64,000 bases of DNA from Mesotaenium endlicherianum (lineage: Eukaryota; Streptophyta; Zygnematophyceae; Zygnematales; Mesotaeniaceae): positions 62,001 through 126,000 of the forward strand of contig WELA01008653.1 in the NCBI GenBank assembly GCA_009602735.1, read 5' to 3'. The translations under genes were made by a program, and so were the position numbers. Below the pieces are notes generated by a model. That model worked only from the letters and a program-made list of their open reading frames with translations, was not told the DNA's origin and made no database searches. Below are positions 28,039 to 37,027 of this stretch, in pieces (the first letter of the stretch is position 1; every line of letters starts with the position of its first letter).

Positions 28039-30552
28039 TTACTCTTCCACATACACCCTTTTCACCCGTTGGCTGATGCCCGTCATCACTTCGTAAGGAA
28101 TGGTCCCCGCCCAGGCAGCCAACTCCTGTATACCAATGTGATGCCCGAAGATTTCCACCACATCGCCTTCCCGCACACCGCTTATATCGGTCACATCCAC
28201 CATGGTCATATCCATGCAAATATTGCCGATGACCGGCGCCCTTTGTCCGCCTATGTATACCTGCGCCGCTCCGTTGCCCATTTTCCGGCTGTACCCGTCT
28301 GCATACCCGATCCGGATGGTAGCGATCAGGCTATCGCGCTGCACTACTCCCATCCTGTTGTAGCCCACACTTTCTCCTTTTTTAATCTTTCTCAGTTGTG
28401 CGATGGTCGTACGAAGGGTAGCTACCGGCTGCAGCGATAAGGTTTGGTCGTTGGCACTGTCCACACCATATAAACCAATACCCAACCGCACCATATTGAA
28501 CTGGTAACGGGGGTGGCGTAAAATAGCAGCCGTATTGGAAATATGTTTGATGAAATCATACCCCAGTTGCTGTTGCATCACCAGGCAAGCCTGCTCCAGC
28601 AGTGCCACTTGCTCATGGGTAAATGCATCCAGATCCGGGTCTTCGCTTCCGGCGAGGTGACTGAATACCGACTTCACCACCATCGTCCGGTGCTCATGTA
28701 ACAGCACACAAATGGCTTTCGCTTCACCGGTCTCAAATCCCAGCCGGTTCATCCCCGTATTGAATTTGATGTGCACAGGAAACTGGCCAATGCCCTGGCT
28801 GTTGAGGTAATGATGAAAAGCATGATAGATATAAAAAGAATAGATCTCCGGTTCCAGGTCGTACGTGACCAACGAATCAAAACTGGCTTCATCGGCATTC
28901 ATCACCATAATGGGTAAACTGATGCCGGCCTTTCTCAACTCAACACCTTCATCGGCATAAGCCACTGCCAGATAATCTACTTTGTGAAACTGTAATACTT
29001 TAGCTACTTCTGCACTGCCGCTACCATAGCTGAACGCTTTTACCATGGCCATTACTTTTGTGGCCGGTTGTAAGTGTTTTTGGTATTCTTTCAGGTTATG
29101 GATCATGGCCGTGAGGTTGATCTCCATCACAGTCTGGTGCACCTGCTGTTCCAGTAAATGACTGATGCGTTCGAAAGCAAATACACGCGCACCCTTGAGC
29201 AATATGTATTCATCCCTGAACTGGTTGGTATTGGCCTGTTGCAAAAAAGATTCTGTAGAATCGAAGAACTGTGCGGCGTTAAGCGTTGCGCCTTCCGCGT
29301 TCTGCATGACTCTCTCAAACAAATGCCTGTAACGGGATATGGCCTGTCCGACGCCTATAATACGGTCAATATCGTGTAATACCAATTGTTCCGCTAACTC
29401 GTGATACAATAGCTCTTCCGGTTGTCCCGATTGCAGGATGTCGGATATGATCAATGTGGTACGATGCCCGCCTGCCTGTTGTTTCAGGTATTCAAGGGCC
29501 AGGTAGAGCGATGAAGTGTCATTGCTATAGCTATCGTTCAGCAGGTAACAATTGTTCACTCCTTTCTTCAACTGCATGCGCATTTCTACCGGCTCCAGTT
29601 GCAGCATCTGTTGCTGTATGTCTGCTTCATCATATCCCAGCATCAACAACACGCACCAACAGGTGATGGCATTGTCGATTGAAATGCGGTCGGTAAAAGG
29701 TATTGTTATATGGATATCCTTTTGCTGGTATTGCGCACGGATAAGGGTTTGGCCAGATTGTTTTTCTTCGGCTGTAATGCGCAGTGTAGCATTTTCGATA
29801 CGGCTCCAGCTGAAAAAATTACAATCAGGTTGAAAAAAATCACGATCTTTTTCATCGGGGTATAAAGCGGGTGCCAAGGCTTCGCGGCAAAATATCAATT
29901 GTGTTACGTGTGAAAAAAGTTGTGCTTTCTCCCTTGCTTTCTGCCGGTCGTTTTCAAAACCTTCCCTGTGTGCTTCACCAATATTCGTGAAAATGCCAAT
30001 GGTTGGTTTGATAACAGGTTCCAGCTTGTCCATTTCATGCGCAGCAGAAATACCTGCTTCAAAAATACCCAATGTATGTTCCGGTTGCATTTGCCATACA
30101 CTGAGCGGAACGCCGATCTGGGAATTATAGCTGCGCGGACTCCGAACGATGTGCTGGTTGGTATGCATCAACTGGTACAACCATTCTTTAACGATCGTTT
30201 TACCATTGCTGCCCGTAATGCCGATCACCGGAATATTGAATTGCCTGCGATGATAAGCAGCCAGTTGTTGAAGGGCTAATAATACATCGGGCACTTTTAA
30301 AAAAGTTGCCTGTTCAAAAGAGTGGTTATCAAAATCTTTTTTCACCACAAAACAGCGGATGCCCCTTTCATAAGCTTCGGCAATGAACTGGTGTCCATCG
30401 CGCCGCGGCCCTGTAATAGCAAAGAACAGGGAAGTTCCGGGAAACACTACTTTCCTGCTGTCGATCAGCAGGTGTTCAATAACCGCATTGCCGGTAACAG
30501 GCCCATCAGCATGTATGATATCGGCTATATGTTGAACCTGGTAGGTGATCAT
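28039..30552 (-). CDS. Fused MurF ligase and alanine racemase
   Basis: Bifunctional peptidoglycan enzyme of about 837 residues. The N-terminal ~450 residues are MurF (UDP-MurNAc-tripeptide:D-Ala-D-Ala ligase) with the ATP loop GITGSNGKT. The C-terminal ~380 are alanine racemase, with the PLP Lys in MVKAFSYGSG and the Tyr-containing VGYNRMGVV. One protein thus makes D-Ala and adds the dipeptide, with Ddl needed in between. The ATG at 30552 overlaps the terC stop as ATGA, which decides the start over 30594. Confidence 0.95.
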   Translation of the reverse strand: MITYQVQHIADIIHADGPVTGNAVIEHLLIDSRKVVFPGTSLFFAITGPRRDGHQFIAEAYERGIRCFVVKKDFDNHSFEQATFLKVPDVLLALQQLAAYHRRQFNIPVIGITGSNGKTIVKEWLYQLMHTNQHIVRSPRSYNSQIGVPLSVWQMQPEHTLGIFEAGISAAHEMDKLEPVIKPTIGIFTNIGEAHREGFENDRQKAREKAQLFSHVTQLIFCREALAPALYPDEKDRDFFQPDCNFFSWSRIENATLRITAEEKQSGQTLIRAQYQQKDIHITIPFTDRISIDNAITCWCVLLMLGYDEADIQQQMLQLEPVEMRMQLKKGVNNCYLLNDSYSNDTSSLYLALEYLKQQAGGHRTTLIISDILQSGQPEELLYHELAEQLVLHDIDRIIGVGQAISRYRHLFERVMQNAEGATLNAAQFFDSTESFLQQANTNQFRDEYILLKGARVFAFERISHLLEQQVHQTVMEINLTAMIHNLKEYQKHLQPATKVMAMVKAFSYGSGSAEVAKVLQFHKVDYLAVAYADEGVELRKAGISLPIMVMNADEASFDSLVTYDLEPEIYSFYIYHAFHHYLNSQGIGQFPVHIKFNTGMNRLGFETGEAKAICVLLHEHRTMVVKSVFSHLAGSEDPDLDAFTHEQVALLEQACLVMQQQLGYDFIKHISNTAAILRHPRYQFNMVRLGIGLYGVDSANDQTLSLQPVATLRTTIAQLRKIKKGESVGYNRMGVVQRDSLIATIRIGYADGYSRKMGNGAAQVYIGGQRAPVIGNICMDMTMVDVTDISGVREGDVVEIFGHHIGIQELAAWAGTIPYEVMTGISQRVKRVYVEE

Positions 30553-31478
30553 TTTTTTCTGTAAATAGAATATACGATCGATCCGCTGATGCATGCTACT
30601 ATCACGCCCAGTGAAATGAATACCTGTGCTGTTTTATCGATCCATTCACTGATGAAATGTTCTCCCAGCATTTTTGCGCCGATGAATACCAGCACAATGG
30701 CAATACCCTGTTGCAGGTATTCGAACTGTGATACGGCGCCCCGCAAAACGAAAAAGAGCGAGCGCAATCCCAATACGGCAAAGATGTTGGACGTATAGAT
30801 AATCAGTTTATCTCTTGAAATACCCATGACCGCCGGAATGGAATCCAGTGCAAATACGAGGTCGATGCTGGCCAGCAGCACAATCACCACAAATAAAGTA
30901 GTATACGCCGGCTTGCCATTCACCCGGATGATGTATTTGCCGTTTCCATCTGTAGGAGCCAACGGGAGGTATTTTTTCAGGAAGCGGTATATCTTGGTAT
31001 CGTGTGGTTCAAACTGCTCTTCTTCATTACTACCAAACATTTTATAACCGGTATATACCAAAAAGGCGCCGAAGATGTACAAGATCCAACTGAACCGTTC
31101 CACCAGCGCTACCCCTATCGTGATGAAAATAATGCGGAACAAGATGGCCATGAGAATACCCGCCAATAATACCCGCGGATAATGCTTCTCCTTTACTTTG
31201 AAAGCGGTGAAGATGAGAATGAAAACAAAAATATTGTCGATACTCAGGCTCCACTCCATCAGGTAGGCGCTGAGGTATTCAAAAGACAATTTGGGCCCCT
31301 CTTCCACCCATAGGAATGCAAAGAAAGCCATGGCCAGCACTACCCAGAAAACGGTTTGAAGCAGTGCCTGCCTAATGGTGATCACTGCGTTTTTCTTACT
31401 TAACAGCCCCAGGTCCAACGCAATAGCCAGTACGAGTACAGTGCCGAAGATGAGGTAAACAAGCTGGTCGGTGGTCAT
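30549..31478 (-). CDS. TerC/Alx-family membrane protein
   Basis: An inner-membrane protein of 309 residues with seven to nine helices. The family signature is YLMEWSLSIDNIFVFILIF, with the acidic residues thought to bind metal, and a second related block FALDSIPAVMGIS. Relatives are tied to manganese export (Alx/MntP-like function) and tellurite resistance. The ATG at 31478 fits the family better than 31541. The gene is joined to murF-alr by a 4-bp overlap and follows gldG by 10 bp. Confidence 0.88.
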   Translation of the reverse strand: MTTDQLVYLIFGTVLVLAIALDLGLLSKKNAVITIRQALLQTVFWVVLAMAFFAFLWVEEGPKLSFEYLSAYLMEWSLSIDNIFVFILIFTAFKVKEKHYPRVLLAGILMAILFRIIFITIGVALVERFSWILYIFGAFLVYTGYKMFGSNEEEQFEPHDTKIYRFLKKYLPLAPTDGNGKYIIRVNGKPAYTTLFVVIVLLASIDLVFALDSIPAVMGISRDKLIIYTSNIFAVLGLRSLFFVLRGAVSQFEYLQQGIAIVLVFIGAKMLGEHFISEWIDKTAQVFISLGVIVACISGSIVYSIYRKK

Positions 31479-31488
31479 GCAAATATGC

Positions 31489-33249
31489 TTAGGATGTAAA
31501 GATAGTACCGTATTTCTTTTTTCGTCTCCATTGATATACAAGCCCCACCAGTACTACCAGTGCAATGGGCAACACAATGTTCAGGAACTGCCAGGTGCTT
31601 CGTTGTTCTTCTACCTTGCGTTTGTCGAGCAACCGCAGCACCAGGTCTTTGTTTCTGCTCTCGAAAAGCCGGTTGCGGCTTACCAGGTAATCGATACAGT
31701 TGAGGAAAAACTCCCGGTTGGCAAAGCGGTAATTTTCCAGGGGCAATTCACCCATTGGCAAGGGCCCCATGGTATTGCTCACCATATTGGTAACAATATC
31801 TGCATCGGATACCACGATCTGCTTGCTTTCTTTCGCGGCGCTGGAAAGAAAAGCCCTGCCGCTGGCGCGCTGCACCGAGTCTGACAAACCGATACCGCCT
31901 TTGTTTGCGAAAAGGGAATGGAACTTTCCTTCCAGCAATACTGCTACGGGTACATAGCTCTGGTTGAAGCTCATGAAATCCTCGTTATTCTTCACGCTAT
32001 TGATACTTACAATGGCAGGTGAAGCCAGCCGCCGGCTGTTGGTGTCCGATGCCAGTAAAATGGTTTTACTGATACCAACCGCTTTCACCGTGTCAATGCT
32101 CGACGGGAACAAAGGCAATACCCTGTCAATGTTCTTAGAAATCGGATTATCGCTGTGTGCCGATAAAAAAGGATAGTAAGGCCAGGGGATGCGTTGCATA
32201 CGGGGAGAACCGTCGGCATTCGTTCCTGTTACAAGGGGTATCTTGGAACAGTTCAGGTCCTGCAACAAATCTCCATTGATGCGAACGCCATATTTGAACA
32301 GGAGATCATCCAGGTTCAATCCCCGGTCATAAGCAGTGTATTCGGCCCTGCTGCGCATGAGGCTATCGAGCTCTGCATGCAGTTTATCTATAAACCAAAT
32401 GATCTTTCCGCCATTCATTACATACTGATCGAGTTTCAGTTTGTCTTCATCAGAAAATGTTTCCGTGGGTTTTACGATCAGCAACGCATCTATCTGTGAA
32501 GCATCGGGGAAACCTTTTTTGAGGTCGAAGATGGCCAGCTTGTAATCGTTGCGCAAACTCTCACCGAGATCATTCACTTTCATGTCAATGGGCTCTCCGT
32601 TGCCTACTGCATAAGCTACTGTAGGCACGTATTTGCGCGTGAGCTTGTCAATGGCATTGGCAAATTTGTATTCAAGCAAGGCTTCCGCCGCATTGCGGGT
32701 AGCTTCTACATCTTCCTGCGGCTGATCGGTGATCACATTGTATTGCTTGTATATCCTGCGGCTGCTGCGCAGGTCAATGGCGATGGGTTTGTGATGACCA
32801 AAAGTAACCAGCGCTGAAGGGATGATGAGCCTGTTGGTAGATTGTTCATTGCGCGCAGAAACGGATTGATTGTTCTCGAATACCACACCCAAGCGGGCCA
32901 GGCTGTCGTACAGGGCCATCTTCACCGTATCATTCCGGATACCTTCGCCCGGTTTTTCAAAACTGAACCGGACCTGGTTGGCCGAGAGGCTGTTGAATTC
33001 TTCCAGTAATTCTTTGGTGGCAAGGCTCAGCTTTTTATAGTCAAATGGCAGATCACCCGTGAGAAATACCTGCACTTGCACTACTTCATTCATATCTTTC
33101 AATAAACGGGTAGTTGCGGGAGAAAGGCTGTATCTTTTTTCAGCAGTAAGGTCTATCCGTTCATGAATGAAAGACGAGCCGTAAACGACCGCCACAAAAA
33201 CGGCTGTCAGTGCTATCCACCAATATTTATTTGCTGCTGATTGCTTCAT
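31489..33249 (-). CDS. gldG: Gliding-motility ABC transporter component GldG
   Basis: A 586-residue protein with an N-terminal membrane helix, a large extracytoplasmic region of the ABC-type_uncharacterised (GldG) family, and a C-terminal helix before a basic tail. RIDLTAEKRYSLSPATTRLL near the N-terminus is the family hallmark. With GldF and the ATPase GldA it forms a transporter first defined in Flavobacterium gliding, though many non-gliding Bacteroidota also carry it. The gldA gene is not in the window. It starts 9 bp after gldF ends. Confidence 0.9.
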   Translation of the reverse strand: MKQSAANKYWWIALTAVFVAVVYGSSFIHERIDLTAEKRYSLSPATTRLLKDMNEVVQVQVFLTGDLPFDYKKLSLATKELLEEFNSLSANQVRFSFEKPGEGIRNDTVKMALYDSLARLGVVFENNQSVSARNEQSTNRLIIPSALVTFGHHKPIAIDLRSSRRIYKQYNVITDQPQEDVEATRNAAEALLEYKFANAIDKLTRKYVPTVAYAVGNGEPIDMKVNDLGESLRNDYKLAIFDLKKGFPDASQIDALLIVKPTETFSDEDKLKLDQYVMNGGKIIWFIDKLHAELDSLMRSRAEYTAYDRGLNLDDLLFKYGVRINGDLLQDLNCSKIPLVTGTNADGSPRMQRIPWPYYPFLSAHSDNPISKNIDRVLPLFPSSIDTVKAVGISKTILLASDTNSRRLASPAIVSINSVKNNEDFMSFNQSYVPVAVLLEGKFHSLFANKGGIGLSDSVQRASGRAFLSSAAKESKQIVVSDADIVTNMVSNTMGPLPMGELPLENYRFANREFFLNCIDYLVSRNRLFESRNKDLVLRLLDKRKVEEQRSTWQFLNIVLPIALVVLVGLVYQWRRKKKYGTIFTS

Positions 33250-33258
33250 CGTTGATGG

Positions 33259-33981
33259 TTAACGCCTCACGAGGTTTCTTTGGGTGATGAAAAGGAAAAA
33301 AATAATGATGCTGATGAAATACACCAGGTCGCGCAGGTCGATCACGCCCCTGCTGATGCTCCGGTAGTGAAAATTGATGCCCAGCATTTCTATATAATAA
33401 TCAGCGCCTGCATTGAATACAGGTAATTTGCTGATGGCGTCGAAACCGTTGTACAACAGGAAGCAGACGAAAGCGCCTGCTATAAAAGCCACTACTGTAT
33501 TTTGCGTGAAGCTGCTGGCGCATATTCCCACCGCTGTAAATACAGCGCCAAGAAAAATCAATCCGATATAACTGCCGGCTGTTGCGCCAATATCTATCCC
33601 TCCGGTAATGCTCAATTGTTGCACAGATAATGCATAGATAATGGTGGGCAGTAAGGCGCAAACCACAATCAGCAATGCGCCGAAAAATTTGCCCCATACG
33701 ATCTGTGAAGGTTTCAATGGAAGGGTGCTGAGGAGTTCAAACGTACCCTGCTTGTATTCATCGGCCAGGCTGCGCATGGTAATGGTAGGTACCAGGAACA
33801 GCAAGACCCAAGGAGCCAGACTGAAAAAGCTACCCAGTGAAGCATAACCAAAGTCCAGGATATTACTATCGGGAAAAACGAACAGCAACAGGCCATTGAT
33901 CAGCAGAAATACAGCCAATGCAATGTAACCGGTGAGGCTGCTGAAAAACTGCTGCCATTCTTTTTTGCAGATCATCCACAT
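33259..33981 (-). CDS. gldF: Gliding-motility ABC transporter permease GldF
   Basis: A 240-residue ABC-2 permease with six hydrophobic segments. The opening KKEWQQFFSSLTGYIALAVF and the loop TMRSLADEYKQGTFELL are the family landmarks. It is the first gene of the run gldF-gldG-terC-murF/alr-lspA. An exact -7 box ends only 4 bases before the ATG, so the message may be leaderless; a second ATG two codons later is also possible. Confidence 0.9.
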   Translation of the reverse strand: MWMICKKEWQQFFSSLTGYIALAVFLLINGLLLFVFPDSNILDFGYASLGSFFSLAPWVLLFLVPTITMRSLADEYKQGTFELLSTLPLKPSQIVWGKFFGALLIVVCALLPTIIYALSVQQLSITGGIDIGATAGSYIGLIFLGAVFTAVGICASSFTQNTVVAFIAGAFVCFLLYNGFDAISKLPVFNAGADYYIEMLGINFHYRSISRGVIDLRDLVYFISIIIFFLFITQRNLVRR

Positions 33982-33985
33982 GAGC

Positions 33986-33993
33986 CAAAACTA
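33986..33993 (-). promoter_or_regulatory. -7 promoter box touching the gldF start
   Basis: Read on the minus strand the sequence is TAGTTTTG, exact for TAnnTTTG, with GCTC between it and the ATG. No convincing -33 element is seen at the expected distance. Confidence 0.4.
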
Positions 33994-34039
33994 AGGCAAA
34001 TGAGGGATTTCCGGCTAGCATATATATACAAAAAAAAGT

Positions 34040-34055
34040 AGGGCCCGAGGGCCCT
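34040..34055. repeat. Short GC-rich inverted repeat
   Basis: AGGGCCC, a GA spacer, then GGGCCCT, in an otherwise AT-rich gap between gldF and the truncated LuxR gene. No T run follows on either side, so a terminator is unlikely. Confidence 0.4.
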
Positions 34056-34145
34056 GCGTAAACAGGCGATTATATTTAAAAAAATTGTACTTTTACAAAG
34101 AAAGGATAGTCATCGCAATAGCAGGTAAACTTATTCTATAAAAAA

Positions 34146-34643
34146 TTGTTAGAGCGAAACGAGAATGAAGTGGCAAAGTTTTTATACAGCCTCTCAAAGG
34201 AAAAAATGTTCAAATACAAAGTGCGGATGGATATAAGAATGCGGAAAAAGAATGGCGAGTACACCAGGATATTATACCAGGCCATGGTGTTTGAGTTGAA
34301 TGAAGATGGCAGCGTTCTGCGGAGTTTTGGCGCGCATACCGATATCGGCCACCTGAAAATGGAAGGAAAACCAAGCCTGTCTTTTATCGGGTTCGACGGA
34401 GAACCCTCTTATACCAACGTGCAGATCAATGAGGTATTGATTCCTATCAAAGAAACCCTCAGCAAAAGAGAAAAGCAAATCCTGATACTCATCATGAACG
34501 GCATGCTGAACAAGGAAATTGCAGAACACCTGCACATCAGCAAAGAAACCGTTGACAAGCACAGGAAGAATATGCTCGAAAAGAACAATTGCAAAAATTC
34601 CAATGAACTGATTGCCAAGGCGATCAAAAAAGGGTGGATATGA
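34146..34643 (+). CDS. LuxR-type regulator with only part of its PAS domain
   Basis: A 165-residue protein. The C-terminal ~60 residues are a LuxR helix-turn-helix (LSKREKQILILIMNGMLNKE, then HLHISKETVDKHRKNML). The N-terminal ~85 are the second half of a PAS fold, with DIRMRKKNGEYTRILYQAM and SFGAHTDIGHLKMEGKPSL. Related Bacteroidota proteins have a full PAS domain and about 100 more residues before this. The frame is closed by a stop at 34119, and there is no ATG, only TTG at 34146. It is probably a decayed gene, though a short regulator cannot be excluded. Confidence 0.65.
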   Translation: MLERNENEVAKFLYSLSKEKMFKYKVRMDIRMRKKNGEYTRILYQAMVFELNEDGSVLRSFGAHTDIGHLKMEGKPSLSFIGFDGEPSYTNVQINEVLIPIKETLSKREKQILILIMNGMLNKEIAEHLHISKETVDKHRKNMLEKNNCKNSNELIAKAIKKGWI

Positions 34644-34667
34644 TGTGTAAATATGTAATAAAAGAGC

Positions 34668-34675
34668 TAAATTTG
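34668..34675 (+). promoter_or_regulatory. -7 promoter box for the VapBC-like pair
   Basis: TAAATTTG matches TAnnTTTG exactly and lies 31 bp before the antitoxin ATG. Confidence 0.45.
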
Positions 34676-34706
34676 ATATGCGGCGACGTTCAAAAAAGAA
34701 GAAATT

Positions 34707-34916
34707 ATGATTCGAACCATAGTAACTCCTCATCAAAAGACAATCTCATTTACTATTCCTAATGATTATATAGGAAAAGAGATTGAAGTGATTGTCTTTG
34801 CCAAAAGTGAAGGAATCATCAAAGAGCAGCCTGCTAAAAGAAAGGTGACATTTGATGCCTTATCAATAGACACAAGGGGCTATAAATTTAATCGTGACGA
34901 AGCCAATGAGCGATAA
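34707..34916 (+). CDS. Putative antitoxin of a VapBC-type pair
   Basis: A 69-residue protein. Residues 1-30 form a beta-rich start (KTISFTIPNDYIGKEIEVIV), followed by a charged, flexible tail, as in antitoxins that bind DNA with the N-terminus and mask the toxin with the tail. I cannot name the exact family. Its identity rests mainly on overlap with the PIN-domain gene. If typical, the pair represses its own promoter, but I see no clear palindrome at the -7 box. Confidence 0.65.
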   Translation: MIRTIVTPHQKTISFTIPNDYIGKEIEVIVFAKSEGIIKEQPAKRKVTFDALSIDTRGYKFNRDEANER

Positions 34917-35310
34917 TGTTTTCCTGGATAGTAATATCCTGGTTTATTCCTATTCCAACTCAGAAATACATAAACAGGAAATCGCCCGTCAGCTCATTGT
35001 CGATAACAATTCTTATATCAGCACCCAGGTCTTACAGGAGCTATGCAATATTATTACGCGAAAATTCAGGTTCACCTATGAGCAGGCTGCCACAGCAATA
35101 AAAGAAAGCTGCCAAAACAATAACCTTCACATTAATAAGGAAGATACGCTTTTGAGAGCTTGTCAAATAGCCGGGAGATATGGGTTTTCTCTTTATGACA
35201 GTCTGATTATTGCCGCTGCTTTAGAAAGCAATTGTAAAGTATTGTATTCTGAAGACTTACAAAATGGGCAAGTAATAGAGGGTGCCCTGACAATAAAGAA
35301 TCCTTTTTAA
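34906..35310 (+). CDS. PIN-domain ribonuclease, VapC-like
   Basis: A 134-residue PIN-domain protein. The first conserved acid is in VFLDSNILVYSYS, a Glu follows in VLQELCNII, and the third acid is in GFSLYDSLIIAAAL, matching the Asp/Glu set that binds Mg in VapC nucleases. It appears intact. VapC toxins usually cut tRNA or rRNA and are held inactive by the partner. The ATG at 34906 overlaps the antitoxin by 11 bp; a GTG at 34894 is an alternative. Confidence 0.85.
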   Translation: MSDNVFLDSNILVYSYSNSEIHKQEIARQLIVDNNSYISTQVLQELCNIITRKFRFTYEQAATAIKESCQNNNLHINKEDTLLRACQIAGRYGFSLYDSLIIAAALESNCKVLYSEDLQNGQVIEGALTIKNPF

Positions 35311-35326
35311 TCGTGCAACATGGGGG

Positions 35327-36916
35327 TTATTTTGTTTTGCTATTTGTACGCTTCCACCACCTGACATACAATACCAGCCCCATAATCACCATCACCACTT
35401 GCATTAATGCCCAGAACATAGTACTCCTGTCTTTCCATTCTTTCCCTGCCCAACCCAAAAACTCATGTTTATGCAGGAACGCGAAACTATAATCCTCTCT
35501 CAATTCTTTGTCATTGATCCGCTTGGCCAGGCTACCGGTAGATGTTTCAACAAAAAACCGCTCGTTGCTGTTGGAAGCATAATTTATTTTCCATACAGGT
35601 AACCTTTTATCGGCAAAATTGTATTCACTGCCGAATTTGGTAATACCCTCAACTGAAACAATAGCATGATCGGGCCGTCCACTGAAGTGGGCAGCCAAAT
35701 ACCTTGCATACAGTTCTTCTCCATTTGTCAGGATAGATTGATCCCTAGTAGAAATATATGTTACCGCAGGCATGGGCACGCCGGTTGCTTTCATCAGGTC
35801 TTTGGGCTGCTGAATAACAGGTCGCATTTTGTGGTATTGAACCTGTGTACGCCAATATGTTTTTCCATCAATACTTGCCAGGCTCAGGTTAACAATGCTG
35901 TCTTTAACCAGTTGTTGCAGGGTTCCCAGGTTAAAATGAATCGAATCTGTCTTGTAAAAAATATTTGCATGGATATCGGCATGCCTGTTGTCATTTAACT
36001 TGGAAAAAGCATGGTACGCTCCGCTGAAACTGAACATCAGGGTAAACAGCGCGGCAACAATAGCAGTATAACGATGGTTCCTCCTTGCTTTAACCAAGCC
36101 ATTACCCGATACTTTTTTAGACTTAGTAGTGAAGAAAATCCAAATACCCATCAGTGTAGTAATGAAAGCTAGTCCCGCCAACAAAAATTCCACTAACAGC
36201 TTCCCTTTTCCTAAAAAATCAAGCCATGCCCAGGTGTGCAGCATCGTAAAAATGCGATCCATTGCCTGGCGTTTATTGTCCATGACAAAAGCGAACCGGT
36301 CTGTTGTTGTTTCTACATATATACGGATGCCATCAGGTCGGTTGAAAGATATCTTGTACACGGGTAGCAGTCGGTTGATGCTCTTGTATTCATCGTCATA
36401 AGCTTTAATGAACGAAGTGCCGCTGACTTTATCGCCTTTAGGGGCATTGATCACACAATCAGTAGTAGCATCGCAACAGTCGTGCATACTGCTTTCAGTT
36501 ACTTTGCTTTTTTGCATGACACTTGCCTGCACACCCGTTGCTCCTTCCAGAAACTGCTTAGCCAGGTATTGGGCATAAAGCCAGTTACCGGCCGTCAGCA
36601 TTTTTCCGTTGAGCGTGGCCAGGTACACTGGCTCGCTGTTCGGTTTTAACTGCACCTGGTAAAACCAGTTGTCTTCAATATGTACCAGGCGAAAATTGGT
36701 GAAAGAATCTATATGGTTCTGACGAAGCGCATGCTCCAGCGGCATCCTGACCTTGCTGCTATCCACGGCTACTGCTGGCAGAAACTGTGTAGCCACCTTA
36801 GGGCGGATGTTGGTCATGAGCGGGTGCATAAATCCACTTAGAGCCCATAACAATACCGGTAGGGCAATGATTAATGAGAGTGTGCGATGTAAGTGGTATA
36901 TATTTTTTCTGAGCAT
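35327..36916 (-). CDS. Two-module PepSY membrane protein with a Cys cluster
   Basis: A 529-residue protein of the PepSY_TM kind with two periplasmic PepSY-like modules. Helices are at about residues 10-30, 230-260, 285-305 and 505-525. LHRTLSLIIALPVLLWALSG gives the first membrane His. Residues near 145-155 contain HDCCDATTDCV, a Cys cluster suited to metal or disulfide. Located after a TonB receptor on the same strand, it is probably the inner-membrane reductase or energiser for the imported metal complex, which is inference from context. Confidence 0.8.
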   Translation of the reverse strand: MLRKNIYHLHRTLSLIIALPVLLWALSGFMHPLMTNIRPKVATQFLPAVAVDSSKVRMPLEHALRQNHIDSFTNFRLVHIEDNWFYQVQLKPNSEPVYLATLNGKMLTAGNWLYAQYLAKQFLEGATGVQASVMQKSKVTESSMHDCCDATTDCVINAPKGDKVSGTSFIKAYDDEYKSINRLLPVYKISFNRPDGIRIYVETTTDRFAFVMDNKRQAMDRIFTMLHTWAWLDFLGKGKLLVEFLLAGLAFITTLMGIWIFFTTKSKKVSGNGLVKARRNHRYTAIVAALFTLMFSFSGAYHAFSKLNDNRHADIHANIFYKTDSIHFNLGTLQQLVKDSIVNLSLASIDGKTYWRTQVQYHKMRPVIQQPKDLMKATGVPMPAVTYISTRDQSILTNGEELYARYLAAHFSGRPDHAIVSVEGITKFGSEYNFADKRLPVWKINYASNSNERFFVETSTGSLAKRINDKELREDYSFAFLHKHEFLGWAGKEWKDRSTMFWALMQVVMVIMGLVLYVRWWKRTNSKTK

Positions 36917-36928
36917 CAGGGGAATTTT

Positions 36929-37021
36929 ATTTCTGATTTCTGATTTGATGATTGCTGATTTATTTGGATGATTTACTGATTTGTTCCCAGATCAGAAATG
37001 AACAAATCAGCAATCAGAAAT
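36929..37021. repeat. AT-rich imperfect inverted repeat
   Basis: Short words of the kind ATTTCTGATT and TTGCTGATTT recur in direct and inverted order, so the two halves can pair. It fills the gap between the TonB receptor and PepSY genes and may act as an RNA hairpin between them. Confidence 0.5.
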
Positions 37022-37027
37022 CTCTTC

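Noticed and set aside
34906-35310. VapC-like gene as a mobile island boundary
   Set aside because: No att site, tRNA or integrase nearby; only a two-gene pair.
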